This document shows positions 41,644 to 50,681 of a stretch of DNA of 61,230 nt, piece by piece. This DNA comes from Pseudolabrys sp. (lineage in GTDB: Bacteria; Pseudomonadota; Alphaproteobacteria; Rhizobiales; Xanthobacteraceae). The position numbers were made by a program, and so were the translations under genes. The stretch lies in contig JAHBZF010000005.1 in NCBI GenBank assembly GCA_019635575.1, positions 1 to 61,230 on the forward strand. The letters run 5' to 3'. Positions within the stretch are counted from its first letter, which is position 1, and each line of letters starts with the position of its first letter. The notes under the pieces were generated by a model. That model did no database searches and was not told the DNA's origin. It worked only from the letters and a program-made list of their open reading frames with translations.

Positions 41644-42879
41644 CTACGCCGCTTGCAGCGCGGTCAGCAGATCCTCGACGATATCGTCCGGGTGTTCGAG
41701 ACCGGCGGAGAACCGGATCAGCCCGTCGCTGATGCCCAACTCGGCGCGTGCTTCCGGCGTCAGGCGCTGATGCGTCGTCGTCGCCGGATGCGTCACCAGC
41801 GTGCGGGCATCGCCGAGATTGTTGGTGATCTTCGCCAGCGACAGCGCGTTGAGGAAACGGAACGCGCCGGCCTTGCCGCCCTTCACCTCGAACGCGATCA
41901 TGGTCGAGCCGGCGCGCATCTGCTTGCGCACGATGTCGGCCTGCGGGTGATCCGGCCGGCCCGGATAGACGAGCCGGCTGATCTTCGGATGGCCGTCGAG
42001 CGCGACCGACACGGCGGCCGCGTTCTCGGTCTGCTTCTGCACGCGCAGCGCCAGCGTCTCCAAACCCTTGAGCATGACCCAGGCATTGAACGGCGACATT
42101 GCCGGACCGCTCTGACGCAGCACGTTGTGGATGTTGTCCTGGATGAATTGCTCAGAGCCGAGGATCGCTCCGCCGAGACAGCGGCCCTGGCCATCGATGT
42201 GCTTGGTGGTGGAATAGACGACACAGTCGGCGCCGAGCGCCAACGGACTCTGCCACAACGGCGTCGCGAACACGTTGTCGATCGTCAGCTTGGCGCCGGC
42301 GGCATGCGCGATCTTGGCGATCTCGGCGATGTCGTAGACTTCCAGCGTCGGATTGGTCGGCGTTTCCATGAAGAACACCTTGGTGGTGTCGCGTACGGCG
42401 TTGCGCCATTGCGCGAGATCGCCGCCATCGATCAGCGTCGAGGTGACGCCGAAGCGCGGCAACCAGTCCTCCACCACCCAGCGACAGCCGCCGAACAACG
42501 CCTTCGCGGCGACCACATGATCGCCGGCGCGCACCTGGCCCATCAGCGCGGCGGTGACGGCGGCCATGCCGCTTGCGGTCGCGCGCGCGCTTTCCGCGCC
42601 TTCGAGCGCGGCGATCCGCTGCTCGAACATGTTGACGGTGGGATTGGAGAACCGCGAATAGAGATAGCCCGGCTCCTCGCCGGTGAAGCGCCCGGCGCAT
42701 TGCTCGGCGCTGTCGTAGACGAAGCCCTGGGTCAGGAAGATCGCTTCCGAGGTTTCGCCGAATTGCGAGCGCTGCGTACCGGCGTGGATCAGCCGCGTCT
42801 CGGGCCGATAGTCCCGCATCGCCTTGCGAGGTTGTTTCGCGGTGGGGGATTTGACGGACGGATCGGTAGACGCGGACAT
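41644..42879 (-). CDS. metZ: O-succinylhomoserine sulfhydrylase
   Basis: A 411-residue PLP enzyme of the Cys/Met metabolism family, which makes homocysteine from O-succinylhomoserine (or the O-acetyl ester) and sulfide. Lys226 in VYSTTKHIDGQGR binds PLP. Other blocks are YSRFSNPTVNMFEQRIAALE and THPATTTHQRL near the C-terminus. AGGAG lies 7 nt before the ATG at 42879. A SAM-II riboswitch and an intrinsic terminator stand in its leader, which is the typical arrangement for alphaproteobacterial metZ and confirms a role in methionine synthesis. Confidence 0.95.
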   Translation of the reverse strand: MSASTDPSVKSPTAKQPRKAMRDYRPETRLIHAGTQRSQFGETSEAIFLTQGFVYDSAEQCAGRFTGEEPGYLYSRFSNPTVNMFEQRIAALEGAESARATASGMAAVTAALMGQVRAGDHVVAAKALFGGCRWVVEDWLPRFGVTSTLIDGGDLAQWRNAVRDTTKVFFMETPTNPTLEVYDIAEIAKIAHAAGAKLTIDNVFATPLWQSPLALGADCVVYSTTKHIDGQGRCLGGAILGSEQFIQDNIHNVLRQSGPAMSPFNAWVMLKGLETLALRVQKQTENAAAVSVALDGHPKISRLVYPGRPDHPQADIVRKQMRAGSTMIAFEVKGGKAGAFRFLNALSLAKITNNLGDARTLVTHPATTTHQRLTPEARAELGISDGLIRFSAGLEHPDDIVEDLLTALQAA

Positions 42880-42919
42880 GCGACGCTCCTGACACTTCTC
42901 TGTCGCCCCATGGGGCAAC

Positions 42920-42953
42920 AAAAAACCGGCCGGAGACAAATGCCTCGGCCGGG
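42920..42953 (-). terminator. Intrinsic terminator between SAM-II riboswitch and metZ
   Basis: On the minus strand CCGGCCGAG and CTCCGGCCGG pair around GCATTTGT with one bulged G and are followed at once by six T. It lies 40 bp downstream of the aptamer and 41 bp upstream of the metZ start, where SAM binding could promote termination. Confidence 0.8.
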
Positions 42954-42992
42954 TCCAAGATCGGACTTGATGTCCGGAGCCTTGCGTCCTCG

Positions 42993-43050
42993 GCCTTTTA
43001 GCGACTTATTTAACGTGGCTGCAAGCCGGCCGGCTCAAAGGACCACGGGA
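42993..43050 (-). promoter_or_regulatory. SAM-II riboswitch aptamer
   Basis: On the minus strand the leader reads CCCGTGGTCCTTTGAGCCGG, GGCTTGCAGCCACG, TTAAATAAG and GCTAAAAGGC. CGTGG pairs with CCACG as stem P1, and the conserved loop and 3' GCTAAA elements match the SAM-II (metA) consensus with its H-type pseudoknot. SAM-II occurs almost only in Alphaproteobacteria before met genes. It should turn metZ off when S-adenosylmethionine is plentiful. Confidence 0.88.
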
Positions 43051-43136
43051 TAAGCCCGCTCTTACGCCTCGTCTCCCTTTCCGTCAAGGCAGCCTTCGGG
43101 TTAGATCGGCGCCAGTTTTTCATCGTTTTGATCGTG

Positions 43137-44243
43137 ATGACACTCGCTTTTGCCGACGACGACAAAGGCATTCTGCCGGACCGCGCCATCGCCGCGCTCG
43201 CGTCGCAAGGCGTGATCGTCACCGCACGGCCTTTTGCGTCCGATCAGATCCAGCCGGCGAGCCTCGATCTGCGGCTCGGCAACGTGGCCTATCGGGTCCG
43301 CGCCAGCTTCCTGCCGGGGCCGCACGGCGCGGTTGCGCGCCGCATCGCCGACCTGCGGCTGCACGAGATTTCACTGTCGAACGGCGCGGTGCTTGAAACC
43401 GGCTGCGTCTATATCGTTCCGCTGCAGGAAAGCCTGATGCTGCCGCCGGACATCTCGGCGACCACCAATCCGAAAAGCTCAACCGGCCGGCTCGATATCT
43501 TCACGCGGGTGATTTCGGATTCGATGCGCGGCTTCGACCGGATCGAGGCCGGCTATCGCGGGCCGCTCTATGTCGAGATCAGTCCGCGCACGTTCCCGGT
43601 GCTGGTGCGTGAAGGCTCGCGCCTGTCGCAGATCCGCTTTCGCCGCGGCCACACGACCCTGGATGCAACGGCGCTACGCGCGCTGCATGCGGCGGAACGG
43701 CTGGTCGACAGCACCGATGCCGATGTGGGCGAGGGCGTCGCGGTCGGCGTCGATCTCGCCGGCTTCGGCGCGAACGGTCTCGTCGGTTATCGCGCCAAGC
43801 GCCACACCGGCCTCATCGATGTGGAGCGGCGCGACGGCTATGCGGTCGCGGATTTCTGGGAGCCGATCCCGGTGCGCGGCGACCGCACGCTGATCCTCGA
43901 TCCCGACGAGTTCTACATTCTCGCGTCAAAGGAAGCGGTGCAGGTACCCCCGGACTACGCCGCCGAGATGGTGCCGTTCGATCCGCTGGTCGGCGAATTC
44001 CGCGTGCACTATGCCGGTTTCTTCGATCCGGGCTTCGGTTATGCCGGTGCCGGAGGAACGGGCTCGCGCGCGGTACTCGAAGTGCGCTCGCGCGAGGTAC
44101 CGTTCATCCTCGAACACGGGCAGATCGTCGGACGCCTCGTCTACGAAAAGATGATGGCCCGGCCGCAGTCGCTGTACGGACAGGGCATCGGCTCCAACTA
44201 TCAGGCGCAGGGCCTGAAGCTGTCGAAGCATTTCAAGGCGTAG
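43137..44243 (+). CDS. dcd: 2'-deoxycytidine 5'-triphosphate deaminase, tandem-domain form
   Basis: A 368-residue protein, twice the usual Dcd length, with two trimeric-dUTPase-like modules. The first has QPASLDLRLGNVAYRVRASF and the nucleotide-binding ATTNPKSSTGRLDIFTR, the second LILDPDEFYILASKEAVQVP and EHGQIVGRLVYEKM. It deaminates dCTP to dUTP, which feeds thymidylate synthesis. The long form is common in Alphaproteobacteria. The ATG at 43137 is preferred; a GTG one codon earlier and a TTG two before that are possible. It is divergent from metZ. Confidence 0.9.
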   Translation: MTLAFADDDKGILPDRAIAALASQGVIVTARPFASDQIQPASLDLRLGNVAYRVRASFLPGPHGAVARRIADLRLHEISLSNGAVLETGCVYIVPLQESLMLPPDISATTNPKSSTGRLDIFTRVISDSMRGFDRIEAGYRGPLYVEISPRTFPVLVREGSRLSQIRFRRGHTTLDATALRALHAAERLVDSTDADVGEGVAVGVDLAGFGANGLVGYRAKRHTGLIDVERRDGYAVADFWEPIPVRGDRTLILDPDEFYILASKEAVQVPPDYAAEMVPFDPLVGEFRVHYAGFFDPGFGYAGAGGTGSRAVLEVRSREVPFILEHGQIVGRLVYEKMMARPQSLYGQGIGSNYQAQGLKLSKHFKA

Positions 44244-44246
44244 CCG

Positions 44247-44711
44247 CTATTTGTCTTGCGGGATCGTCGGCGCTTCGCCGCCCATGAAAATCGGGATCAG
44301 CCGGTGCGAGATAAAGCGCCAGTTGCTGTCTTGGCCGTACTCGCATTCGGCGATGATGTCGGCGATCATGATGGCCGGACGCGACTCCAGCACCGGTTTA
44401 CCGTCGGCGGCATAGAGCAGCATGATGCACCGAAATGTCGCGCGGTTACCGTTGCGCGCATCCACGCGAAAATTCGTGACCACATGACGGGCTTCGCGAT
44501 CGCCGCGGCCTTCGCGCCAGCGGTAGAACCCGGCAATCGCCTCTTGGCCCGCCATCACCTTGTCGCCGATGGAAAAGACACCGTCAGGGACATAGAGGTC
44601 GCTCACGGTCCGGCCCCAGTTGTGATCGACGTCGTACCAGTAATCGACCTCGAGTGCGGTCAATTCCTGCAGGACGGTCGCATTGGCTGAGGCCGGATCG
44701 CGTGTGCTCAT
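44247..44711 (-). CDS. SnoaL/NTF2-like protein
   Basis: A 154-residue protein with the NTF2-like cone fold. Key text is EVDYWYDVDHNWGRTVSDLY (Asp/His at the pocket), FYRWREGRGDREARHVVTNF and FISHRLIPIFMG. Members include ring-hydroxylating dioxygenase beta-like proteins, dehydratases and isomerases of small substrates. It is 29 bp after the Bug protein gene on the same strand and so belongs to the GntR-associated cluster. Its reaction is not known. Confidence 0.82.
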   Translation of the reverse strand: MSTRDPASANATVLQELTALEVDYWYDVDHNWGRTVSDLYVPDGVFSIGDKVMAGQEAIAGFYRWREGRGDREARHVVTNFRVDARNGNRATFRCIMLLYAADGKPVLESRPAIMIADIIAECEYGQDSNWRFISHRLIPIFMGGEAPTIPQDK

Positions 44712-44740
44712 GGCGGAAGTCCTCGTCGGTATCGTTCTGA

Positions 44741-45721
44741 TCAGTCGGGAATCTGAATCTTGGATTTTTCGATGACCTGCTTGCTGACCGTAAGCTGCTG
44801 ATCAACGAACTTGTCCAACTCGGCCGGGGTCGAACCCACCGTATCCACGACCAACTCTTTGTAACGCTTCGCCGCCGCCGGATCCTTCAGTGCCGCCGCG
44901 ATGGCCGCCGACATCTTGTCGACGATGTCCTTCGGCGTGTTGGCCGGAGCGAACACGGCGACCCACATCGGGAAATAGAAACCTGGCAGGGTTTCGCTGA
45001 TGGCCGGCAATTCCTTCATGAAGGCGGAGCGTTCGCGCGTCGACACGCCGAGCGGGATGACGCGGCCGCCCTGGATATTGCCGATCTGTGGCGCAAGGCC
45101 GTCGATGACGAGATCGATCTGATCGGCGAGAAGAGCTGCCGTCGCCGGGCCGCTGCCGCGATAAGGCACGTGCACCATCTGGATGCCGGCCTGATCGGTG
45201 AACGCCGCCAGCGGAATATGCGACGCGCCACCGACGCCGCTCGAGCCATAGGTCAGTTTGCCCGGCTCTTTCTTGGCCAGTGCGATGAAATCCGCCAGCG
45301 TCTTCACGCCGAGCGACGGCCGCGTCACCAGCACCAGCGGATAAGTCGCGACCAGCGAGACGCTGGCGAAATCCTTGCGCACGTCATAGCCGGGATCCTT
45401 GCGGATATAGGGCAGGTAGGCGTGGCCCGGCCCCTGGAACAGGAACGAGTATCCATCCGGATCGGCCTTGGCGATGGCACGTTCGGCGATCAATCCGCCG
45501 GCGGCGCCGTTGTTTTCCACGATCACGCGCTGCGGCAGATGCCGGCTCATCGCGTCGGCGAGCACGCGCGCCATCAGGTCGATGCCGCCGCCGGCGGCGG
45601 AGGTGACCAGCAGCTTGATCGGCCGATCCGGCCACGCGGATTGAGCGAAGGCGCTGCCGGACACGGCCGGCATCGCCAATGAAGCGGCCACCAGCAAAAG
45701 GGCGCGCAAGGTGAGACGCAT
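44741..45721 (-). CDS. Bug family tripartite tricarboxylate transporter substrate-binding protein
   Basis: A 326-residue secreted binding protein with a Sec signal peptide (cleavage after GSAFAQ). Family blocks are WPDRPIKLLVTSAAGGGIDL and MVHVPYRGSGPATAALL. GGAGG lies 7 nt before the ATG at 45721, better than an ATG two codons earlier. It heads a leftward unit with the SnoaL-like gene and diverges from the deacetylase gene. The intergenic AT-rich palindrome and the nearby GntR gene suggest substrate-induced expression. Confidence 0.92.
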   Translation of the reverse strand: MRLTLRALLLVAASLAMPAVSGSAFAQSAWPDRPIKLLVTSAAGGGIDLMARVLADAMSRHLPQRVIVENNGAAGGLIAERAIAKADPDGYSFLFQGPGHAYLPYIRKDPGYDVRKDFASVSLVATYPLVLVTRPSLGVKTLADFIALAKKEPGKLTYGSSGVGGASHIPLAAFTDQAGIQMVHVPYRGSGPATAALLADQIDLVIDGLAPQIGNIQGGRVIPLGVSTRERSAFMKELPAISETLPGFYFPMWVAVFAPANTPKDIVDKMSAAIAAALKDPAAAKRYKELVVDTVGSTPAELDKFVDQQLTVSKQVIEKSKIQIPD

Positions 45722-45803
45722 GGGCATTCCTCCGGTGTCTTTTAGCCGGTGTAGCCCCCGGCCGGCGCGGCCCCGACATGGGTCCGCTTTTCTTGACGAT
45801 CAT

Positions 45804-45815
45804 ATTATTAATAAT
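45804..45815. promoter_or_regulatory. AT-rich perfect palindrome, candidate GntR operator
   Basis: ATTATTAATAAT is its own reverse complement and lies in a 24-nt AT-only-like stretch (CATATTATTAATAATTAATCATT) of a GC-rich genome. It is midway between the divergent Bug and deacetylase genes. FCD-type GntR regulators such as the one at 46836 bind AT-rich palindromes. Binding is inferred. Confidence 0.5.
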
Positions 45816-45906
45816 TAATCATTGGTCATGGCAAGCCCTTTTCCCGAGGGCTCCGAACCAGCCGGTGGTGGCGAATGAGCGCACCCCGCGAGACAGCGAG
45901 GACACG

Positions 45907-46758
45907 ATGACGAATTCCAAGGAACTGATCTGGCCCAACGGCAAGCGCATCGCGGTTGCCGTGACGGTGATGTACGAGACATGGGCGGAGGGCAAAGCGC
46001 CGAACTATTCGGTGCAGACGACGCATCTCAAGCCCGGCACCGTCGATCTCGCCGGCCGCGCCTGGTCGACCTATGGCGGCCGCGTCGGCGTATGGCGCGT
46101 GATCCGCACGCTGGACCGGCTGCAGATTCCCGGCACCTTCTTCACCAACGCGCGTTGCGCCGAACTTTATCCGGATACGGTGAAGCAGATCGTCAAATCG
46201 GGCCACGATGTCGGCGGCCACAACTACACGCAGGATGCGCTGCTCGCCTATATGGAGCCCGACGAGGAGCAGAGGACCATCAAGAAGTGCCTCGACATTC
46301 TCGGCGACAAGGCCGGCAAGCGCCCGGCCGGCTGGCTCTCCTCCGTGCTCGCCTTCACCGAGCACACCGTCGATTTCCTCGCGGCGGAAAAGCTGACCTA
46401 TCAGGCGGACGTGACCTATACCGATCTGCCGATCGCGCTCGACACCAAGAACGGCCGCATCGCCGCCGTGCCGAACAGTGACTTCACCGACAACCGCGTG
46501 CTGCGCTCCAGCCCGCGCGATCTGTGGGATGTCTACAAGGGTACGTTCGACTATCTGCGCGAGAACGAGCCGATGTCGATGCTGTGCCTGACCCTGCATT
46601 GCCATTTCGGCGGGCGTCCGATGATCACCTCGGTGTTCGAGGAGGTCATCAAGTACATGCAGCAGTTCCCCGACGTCTGGTTCGCCCGACACGAGGAATT
46701 GGGCAAGTGGGCGCTCGCGCAGAAGGATAGCCACAGCTATCAGAGCCGTTTCTTCTGA
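45907..46758 (+). CDS. Polysaccharide deacetylase family protein (PuuE-like, CE4)
   Basis: A 283-residue cytosolic protein with the NodB homology fold. It shows RIAVAVTVMYETWAEG in place of the usual TFDDGP, then PGTFFTNARCAELYPDTV, SGHDVGGHNYTQDALL and CLTLHCHFGGRP. The weak first motif and lack of a signal peptide point to the PuuE/allantoinase branch, which hydrolyses small amides such as allantoin, rather than to a glycan deacetylase. It is transcribed with the GntR gene 77 bp downstream and divergent from the Bug protein gene. The substrate may be a small carboxamide taken up by that system. Confidence 0.85.
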   Translation: MTNSKELIWPNGKRIAVAVTVMYETWAEGKAPNYSVQTTHLKPGTVDLAGRAWSTYGGRVGVWRVIRTLDRLQIPGTFFTNARCAELYPDTVKQIVKSGHDVGGHNYTQDALLAYMEPDEEQRTIKKCLDILGDKAGKRPAGWLSSVLAFTEHTVDFLAAEKLTYQADVTYTDLPIALDTKNGRIAAVPNSDFTDNRVLRSSPRDLWDVYKGTFDYLRENEPMSMLCLTLHCHFGGRPMITSVFEEVIKYMQQFPDVWFARHEELGKWALAQKDSHSYQSRFF

Positions 46759-46835
46759 CGCGCATTGCTGGAGCGGCGGTGTCTGTGCTGATATCGCCGC
46801 TCCTCATTTCAAGACACAGGACCGGCGTCGGTTCG

Positions 46836-47615
46836 ATGACATCGCAAAAATCCGTGCGGCGGTCTGCGTCCCGATCCCCGGCATCGCGCCCTTCATCCAA
46901 TCGCGGCAAGGCGTCCGGCAAAACGTCGGGAACGTCTGCGGCGGCCCACGCGGGTTCGCCTCCGGCGGCGGATGCCGCGCGGTTTTCGCGGACCGAATGG
47001 CTCGCGGACATCCTGCGCGAGCGGATTCTCAATGGCACCTACGCGCCGGGTGAACGCATCCGCGAGATTCAGCTTCGCAACGAGTTCGGGTTCTCCAACG
47101 GTCCGATCCGCGAGGCGCTGCAGGCGATCGTCGCCGAAGGATTGGCGGAGCGGGCGCCGTGGCACGGCGTCAGCATCAAGCAACTCGACGAAGGCCAGTT
47201 ATTGGAACTGTTTCAGTTGCGGCTGGCATTGCTCGAATATGCGGCGGAGCTTGCCGCGCGTAACCGCTCCAAGGATGCTCTGGACAAGGCGGCGGTGCTG
47301 AAAAAGGAGATGGATGCAGGCTTTTCCGAGATCGACCGGGGCGGGCAGCATCCGTCGTTCAACGGCAAGCTGTCGCAATGGCTGCTGACCACGGCCGGCA
47401 ACCGGATGATGCGGGAAGTCTGGGACAAGACCATGCACCAGACGCTGATCTACGTGAACGCGTCGCTGTTGCTCAGCCACGGCCGCAAAAGCCGCGCGCT
47501 GATCCATGCCCTGATCGACACGATCTGCAAGGGCGACGTGATGGCGGCGCGCCAGGCGGCGCGCGATCTCACCCAGCAGACGCTCGTCGATCTCGGCATC
47601 AAGGGGACGCTGTAA
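46836..47615 (+). CDS. GntR family transcriptional regulator (FCD/FadR subfamily)
   Basis: A 259-residue regulator. The first 45 residues are a Ser/Arg/Lys-rich low-complexity tail. The winged helix-turn-helix covers about 50-120 (PGERIREIQLRNEFGFSNGPIREAL, in part). The all-helical FCD effector domain follows (LFQLRLALLEYAAELAARN, then ASLLLSHGRKSRALIHALID). The start is uncertain because of the tail; ATG 46836 is the first reasonable one. It lies after the deacetylase and likely controls the divergent cluster from the palindrome at 45804. Confidence 0.9.
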   Translation: MTSQKSVRRSASRSPASRPSSNRGKASGKTSGTSAAAHAGSPPAADAARFSRTEWLADILRERILNGTYAPGERIREIQLRNEFGFSNGPIREALQAIVAEGLAERAPWHGVSIKQLDEGQLLELFQLRLALLEYAAELAARNRSKDALDKAAVLKKEMDAGFSEIDRGGQHPSFNGKLSQWLLTTAGNRMMREVWDKTMHQTLIYVNASLLLSHGRKSRALIHALIDTICKGDVMAARQAARDLTQQTLVDLGIKGTL

Positions 47616-47619
47616 CTCC

Positions 47620-47650
47620 GCGTGGAATCCGGGGAACCGCTGTTCCACGC
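47620..47650 (+). terminator. Hairpin after the GntR gene
   Basis: GCGTGGAA (47620-47627) and TTCCACGC (47643-47650) form a perfect 8-bp stem, with an inner CGG-GGAA-CCG. No T-run follows, so it may only be a weak or Rho-assisted terminator. Confidence 0.4.
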
Positions 47651-47685
47651 CAGCGTTGTCCTGCGCATCACGTCAGGAGTTTGCC

Positions 47686-47916
47686 ATGTTGTCCGCCTCG
47701 CGCTACGTCCTCGCCGGCCATCCCCGCAATTGCGCGTTCTGCCGCGAGCCGCTGACGACGCAGGCGCACCGCCGAGACAATGCCTATTTCTGCAACGAGC
47801 TTTGCGCCGATGCCGCGGCCGAGGTGGCCGACACGCCACGGGTGCCGGGCCGCGATCTCAAACCGTCACGGCCGCGGGCTGCGCCGGCGTTGCGGCTGCT
47901 CGACGCGGTGGCTTAA
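47686..47916 (+). CDS. Small zinc-ribbon-like protein (76 aa)
   Basis: The ATG at 47686 is preceded by AGGAG at 7 nt. The protein has NCAFCREPL, a 16-residue spacer and YFCNELCADAAAE, so a CxxC plus CxxxC pattern that could hold one zinc ion as in short treble-clef or TRASH-like fingers. The C-terminal third is basic (GRDLKPSRPRAAPALR). The function is unknown. It is followed by a terminator and then tRNA-Gly. Confidence 0.75.
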   Translation: MLSASRYVLAGHPRNCAFCREPLTTQAHRRDNAYFCNELCADAAAEVADTPRVPGRDLKPSRPRAAPALRLLDAVA

Positions 47917-47967
47917 AGCTCCCTATTAGATCGCTGCGCGACCGGAGCTTGCGCGATACGGTCGCCA

Positions 47968-47997
47968 GCCGGCTGGCATTTTTCCGGCCGGTCTTTT
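47968..47997 (+). terminator. Rho-independent terminator
   Basis: GCCGGCTGG and CCGGCCGGT pair over 9 bp (two G-U) around CATTTTT and are followed by CTTTTA. It separates the small zinc protein gene from tRNA-Gly. Confidence 0.6.
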
Positions 47998-48012
47998 ATG
48001 GTCGCCCGCGAA

Positions 48013-48086
48013 GCGGGTGTAGTTCAATGGTAGAACGGCAGCTTCCCAAGCTGCATACGAGGGTTCGATTCCCTTCACCCGCTCCA
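48013..48086 (+). tRNA. tRNA-Gly (CCC)
   Basis: The gene starts GCGGGTG and ends CACCCGC-T-CCA, with an intact acceptor stem and encoded CCA. The anticodon arm is GCAGC-TTCCCAA-GCTGC with anticodon CCC, reading GGG. The D arm AGTTCAATGGTAGAAC and T arm GAGGG-TTCGATT-CCCTT are canonical. Confidence 0.96.
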
Positions 48087-48113
48087 GTTTTTCCCTGATT
48101 GCGATTCGGGCTG

Positions 48114-50450
48114 TTATCGCGGCGGGTTGAGCCCGGCGCGGCGCAGTGCATCGGCCAGTGCGCCGCCGGCGGCGGGTTTGCCGGTGTTCTTGTCCGGCTT
48201 GCTGCTGCGCTGGCTCTGATGGCCGGCGCTGCTGCGCGCACCGGTAGCCTGCCGGGCTGACGCTGCCCCGGCCTCATCATCAAGCCGCAGCGTCAGACTG
48301 ATGCGCTTGCGGGGCTTGTCGACGTCGAGCACCTTCACGCGGACGATGTCGCCGGGTTTCACCACCTCGCGCGGGTCCTTCACGAAGGTCTTGGACATGG
48401 CGGAGACGTGAACCAGCCCGTCCTGATGCACGCCGATATCGACGAACGCGCCGAACGCCGCGACATTGGTGACGACGCCTTCGAGGATCATGCCCGGCTT
48501 GAGGTCGTTGAGCGTTTCGACGCCTTCCTTGAATTCCGCGGTCTTGAACGCCGGGCGCGGATCGCGGCCGGGTTTTTCCAGTTCGCGCAGGATGTCGGTG
48601 ACGGTCGGCAGGCCGAACGTGTCGTCGGCGAACGATTTGGGCGAGAGGCCGCGCAGCGCGGCGGTGTTGCCGATCAGCGCGTGGATATCGCTCTTGGTCG
48701 CCGCGATGATCCGCCGCACCAGCGGATAGGATTCCGGATGCACGGCCGAGGCGTCGAGCGGGTCTTCGCCGCCGGTGATGCGCAGGAAGCCGGCGCATTG
48801 CTCGAACGCCTTGGGACCGAGCCGTGGCACCTTGAGTAGCGCTTGCCGTGAAGCGAACGGGCCGTTGGCATTGCGATGCGAGACGATGCTTTGCGCGAGC
48901 CCGGCGCCGATGCCTGACACGCGCGCGAGCAGCGTTGACGCGGAGCGACTGGATGCCGATCGCCATTGACGCAATCTGACCATCGCGCTGAGCGAGCGTA
49001 TGAGTTGAACTCGAAGAGGTGCCGCCGATACTTTCACTGACGCTGGTTCAGAGGATTCTCAGCGGATCGATCTTGACTGGAATGGCAAGCGGTCCGGTGA
49101 ATGTTTCAGTGCGATCGACACGCCGCGCGCGGCTTTACCAGCGTTGATCGTCTTTTCCGAGGCAGTGGAAGGTAGACCTGACGTTTCCGCCTCCTTGACA
49201 ACATTGATCTGTTGAGCTTTCAGTTACGGTATCTTCAGCAATTTTGATGGCGGAGCTGAGCTGGCCCGCGAGAGAGTGGTGCTGAAGCAATTGCCGATGG
49301 CGATCAGCTCGACCTTGTGTTCGCGCACCAGCTTGGCAAGGATCGCCAGCGCCTCGTCCCAGCGCCGCTGCGGCTCGTGCGGATAGATCGTGCTGGTGGC
49401 AACCACCTTGCCGGTGGCGTCGACCACCGCGACCTTGACGCCGGTGCGGAAGCCCGGATCGAGACCGAGCGTCGGCCGGGTGCCGGCCGGCGCGGCGAGC
49501 AGCAGGTCGCGCAGGTTCTCCGCGAACACGCGCACCGCTTCGTCTTCCGCGGCGCTGCGCAGCCGCAGCCGCAGATCGATCGACAGGGTGACGAAAATCT
49601 TGGTGCGCCACGCCCAGCGCGCGGTGTCGACCAGCCATTTGTCGCTGGCGCGGCCCTGATCGGCGATGCCGTAGGCGCGCATGATGCGCAGTTCGTAGCT
49701 GCTGATCGGCGGCGGCGTCGCCGGATCGTCCTGCTCGATGGAGAGATCGAGGATTTCCTCGCGCTCGCCACGGAACAGCGCCATCACCCGGTGTGACGGC
49801 ATCTTGGCGAACGGCTCGGTGAACTCGAAATAGTCCTTGAATTTCGCGCCGGCCTCCTGCTTGCCGTCGCGCACGGCCGACTTCAGCCGGCCGTAGGTCC
49901 ACAATTCCTCGCGGAGCGCGCCGATCAGGTCCGCGTTCTCGGCGAAGCGCTCGACCAGGATCGCGCGGGCGCCGTCGAGCGCCGCCGCAACATCGGCGAC
50001 ATTCTTTTCGGCATTGACGAACGGCGCGGCGCTCGCGGCTGGCTCGTGCTGCGGCTCGGCGAGCAACCGGTCGGCGAGCGGTTCGAGGCCGGCTTCCTTG
50101 GCGATCTCCGCCTTGGTGCGGCGCTTCGGCTTGAACGGCAGATAGATGTCTTCCAGCCGCCCCTTGCTGTCGGCCGCCATGATCGTCGCTTCCAGCGCGG
50201 TGTCGAGCTTGCCCTGTTCGCGCACGGAATCGAGGATCACCTTGCGGCGCTCTTCCAGCTCGCGCAGATAGCGCAGCCGTTCCTCCAGCGTGCGCAGTTG
50301 CGCGTCGTCGAGGGAGCCGGTGACTTCCTTCCGATAGCGGGCGATGAACGGCACGGTGGCGCCGCCGTCGAGCAGGTCGACCGCGGCGGCGACCTGCTGT
50401 TCGCGGACGCCGAGTTCTGTGGAAATGCGGGATTGAATGGAAGGAAGCAA
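48114..50450 (-). pseudogene. tex: Interrupted tex gene (S1 domain transcription accessory protein)
   Basis: The 5' part (50450 to about 49290) encodes an intact Tex N-terminal half: RISTELGVREQQVAAAVDLL, FIARYRKEVTGSLDD, EDIYLPFKPKRRTKAEIAKE and the YqgF-like LGLDPGFRTGVKVAVVD. The 3' part (about 48932 to 48114) encodes the helix-hairpin-helix ([20 protein letters not shown]) and S1 domain ([20 protein letters not shown]). Both are in the same frame. Between them a stretch of 357 nt, close to the length expected of the missing segment, is scrambled and holds stop codons. Tex would be a nonessential RNA-binding transcription factor. The start TTG 50450 (GAGG at 7 nt) is tentative. Real decay and a consensus error are both possible. 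Confidence 0.85.
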
Positions 50451-50681
50451 AGTACGGGCCTCGTCGTCAGACTGAATCGAAGAGGCGATATGGGCCGCGC
50501 AGGTTTGATTCTTCAAGCGCGGATCGCGCGGAGCGACGACACGGGGGATGGCCCTCGCTACGTGGTTGACAGTGTGGATTTCGTGCGGCTGGTTTTCGCG
50601 CGTTGATCCCCATGTGGCCGGATAGCGCGGGATCGACTATGAGTCGGATCGCGCGAGTGTCCGCAGTCTTTCGATGACGAG

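Noticed and set aside
41557-43053. 498-codon plus-strand open frame opposite metZ and its riboswitch
   Set aside because: Shadow of metZ; it also runs through the SAM-II aptamer and terminator.
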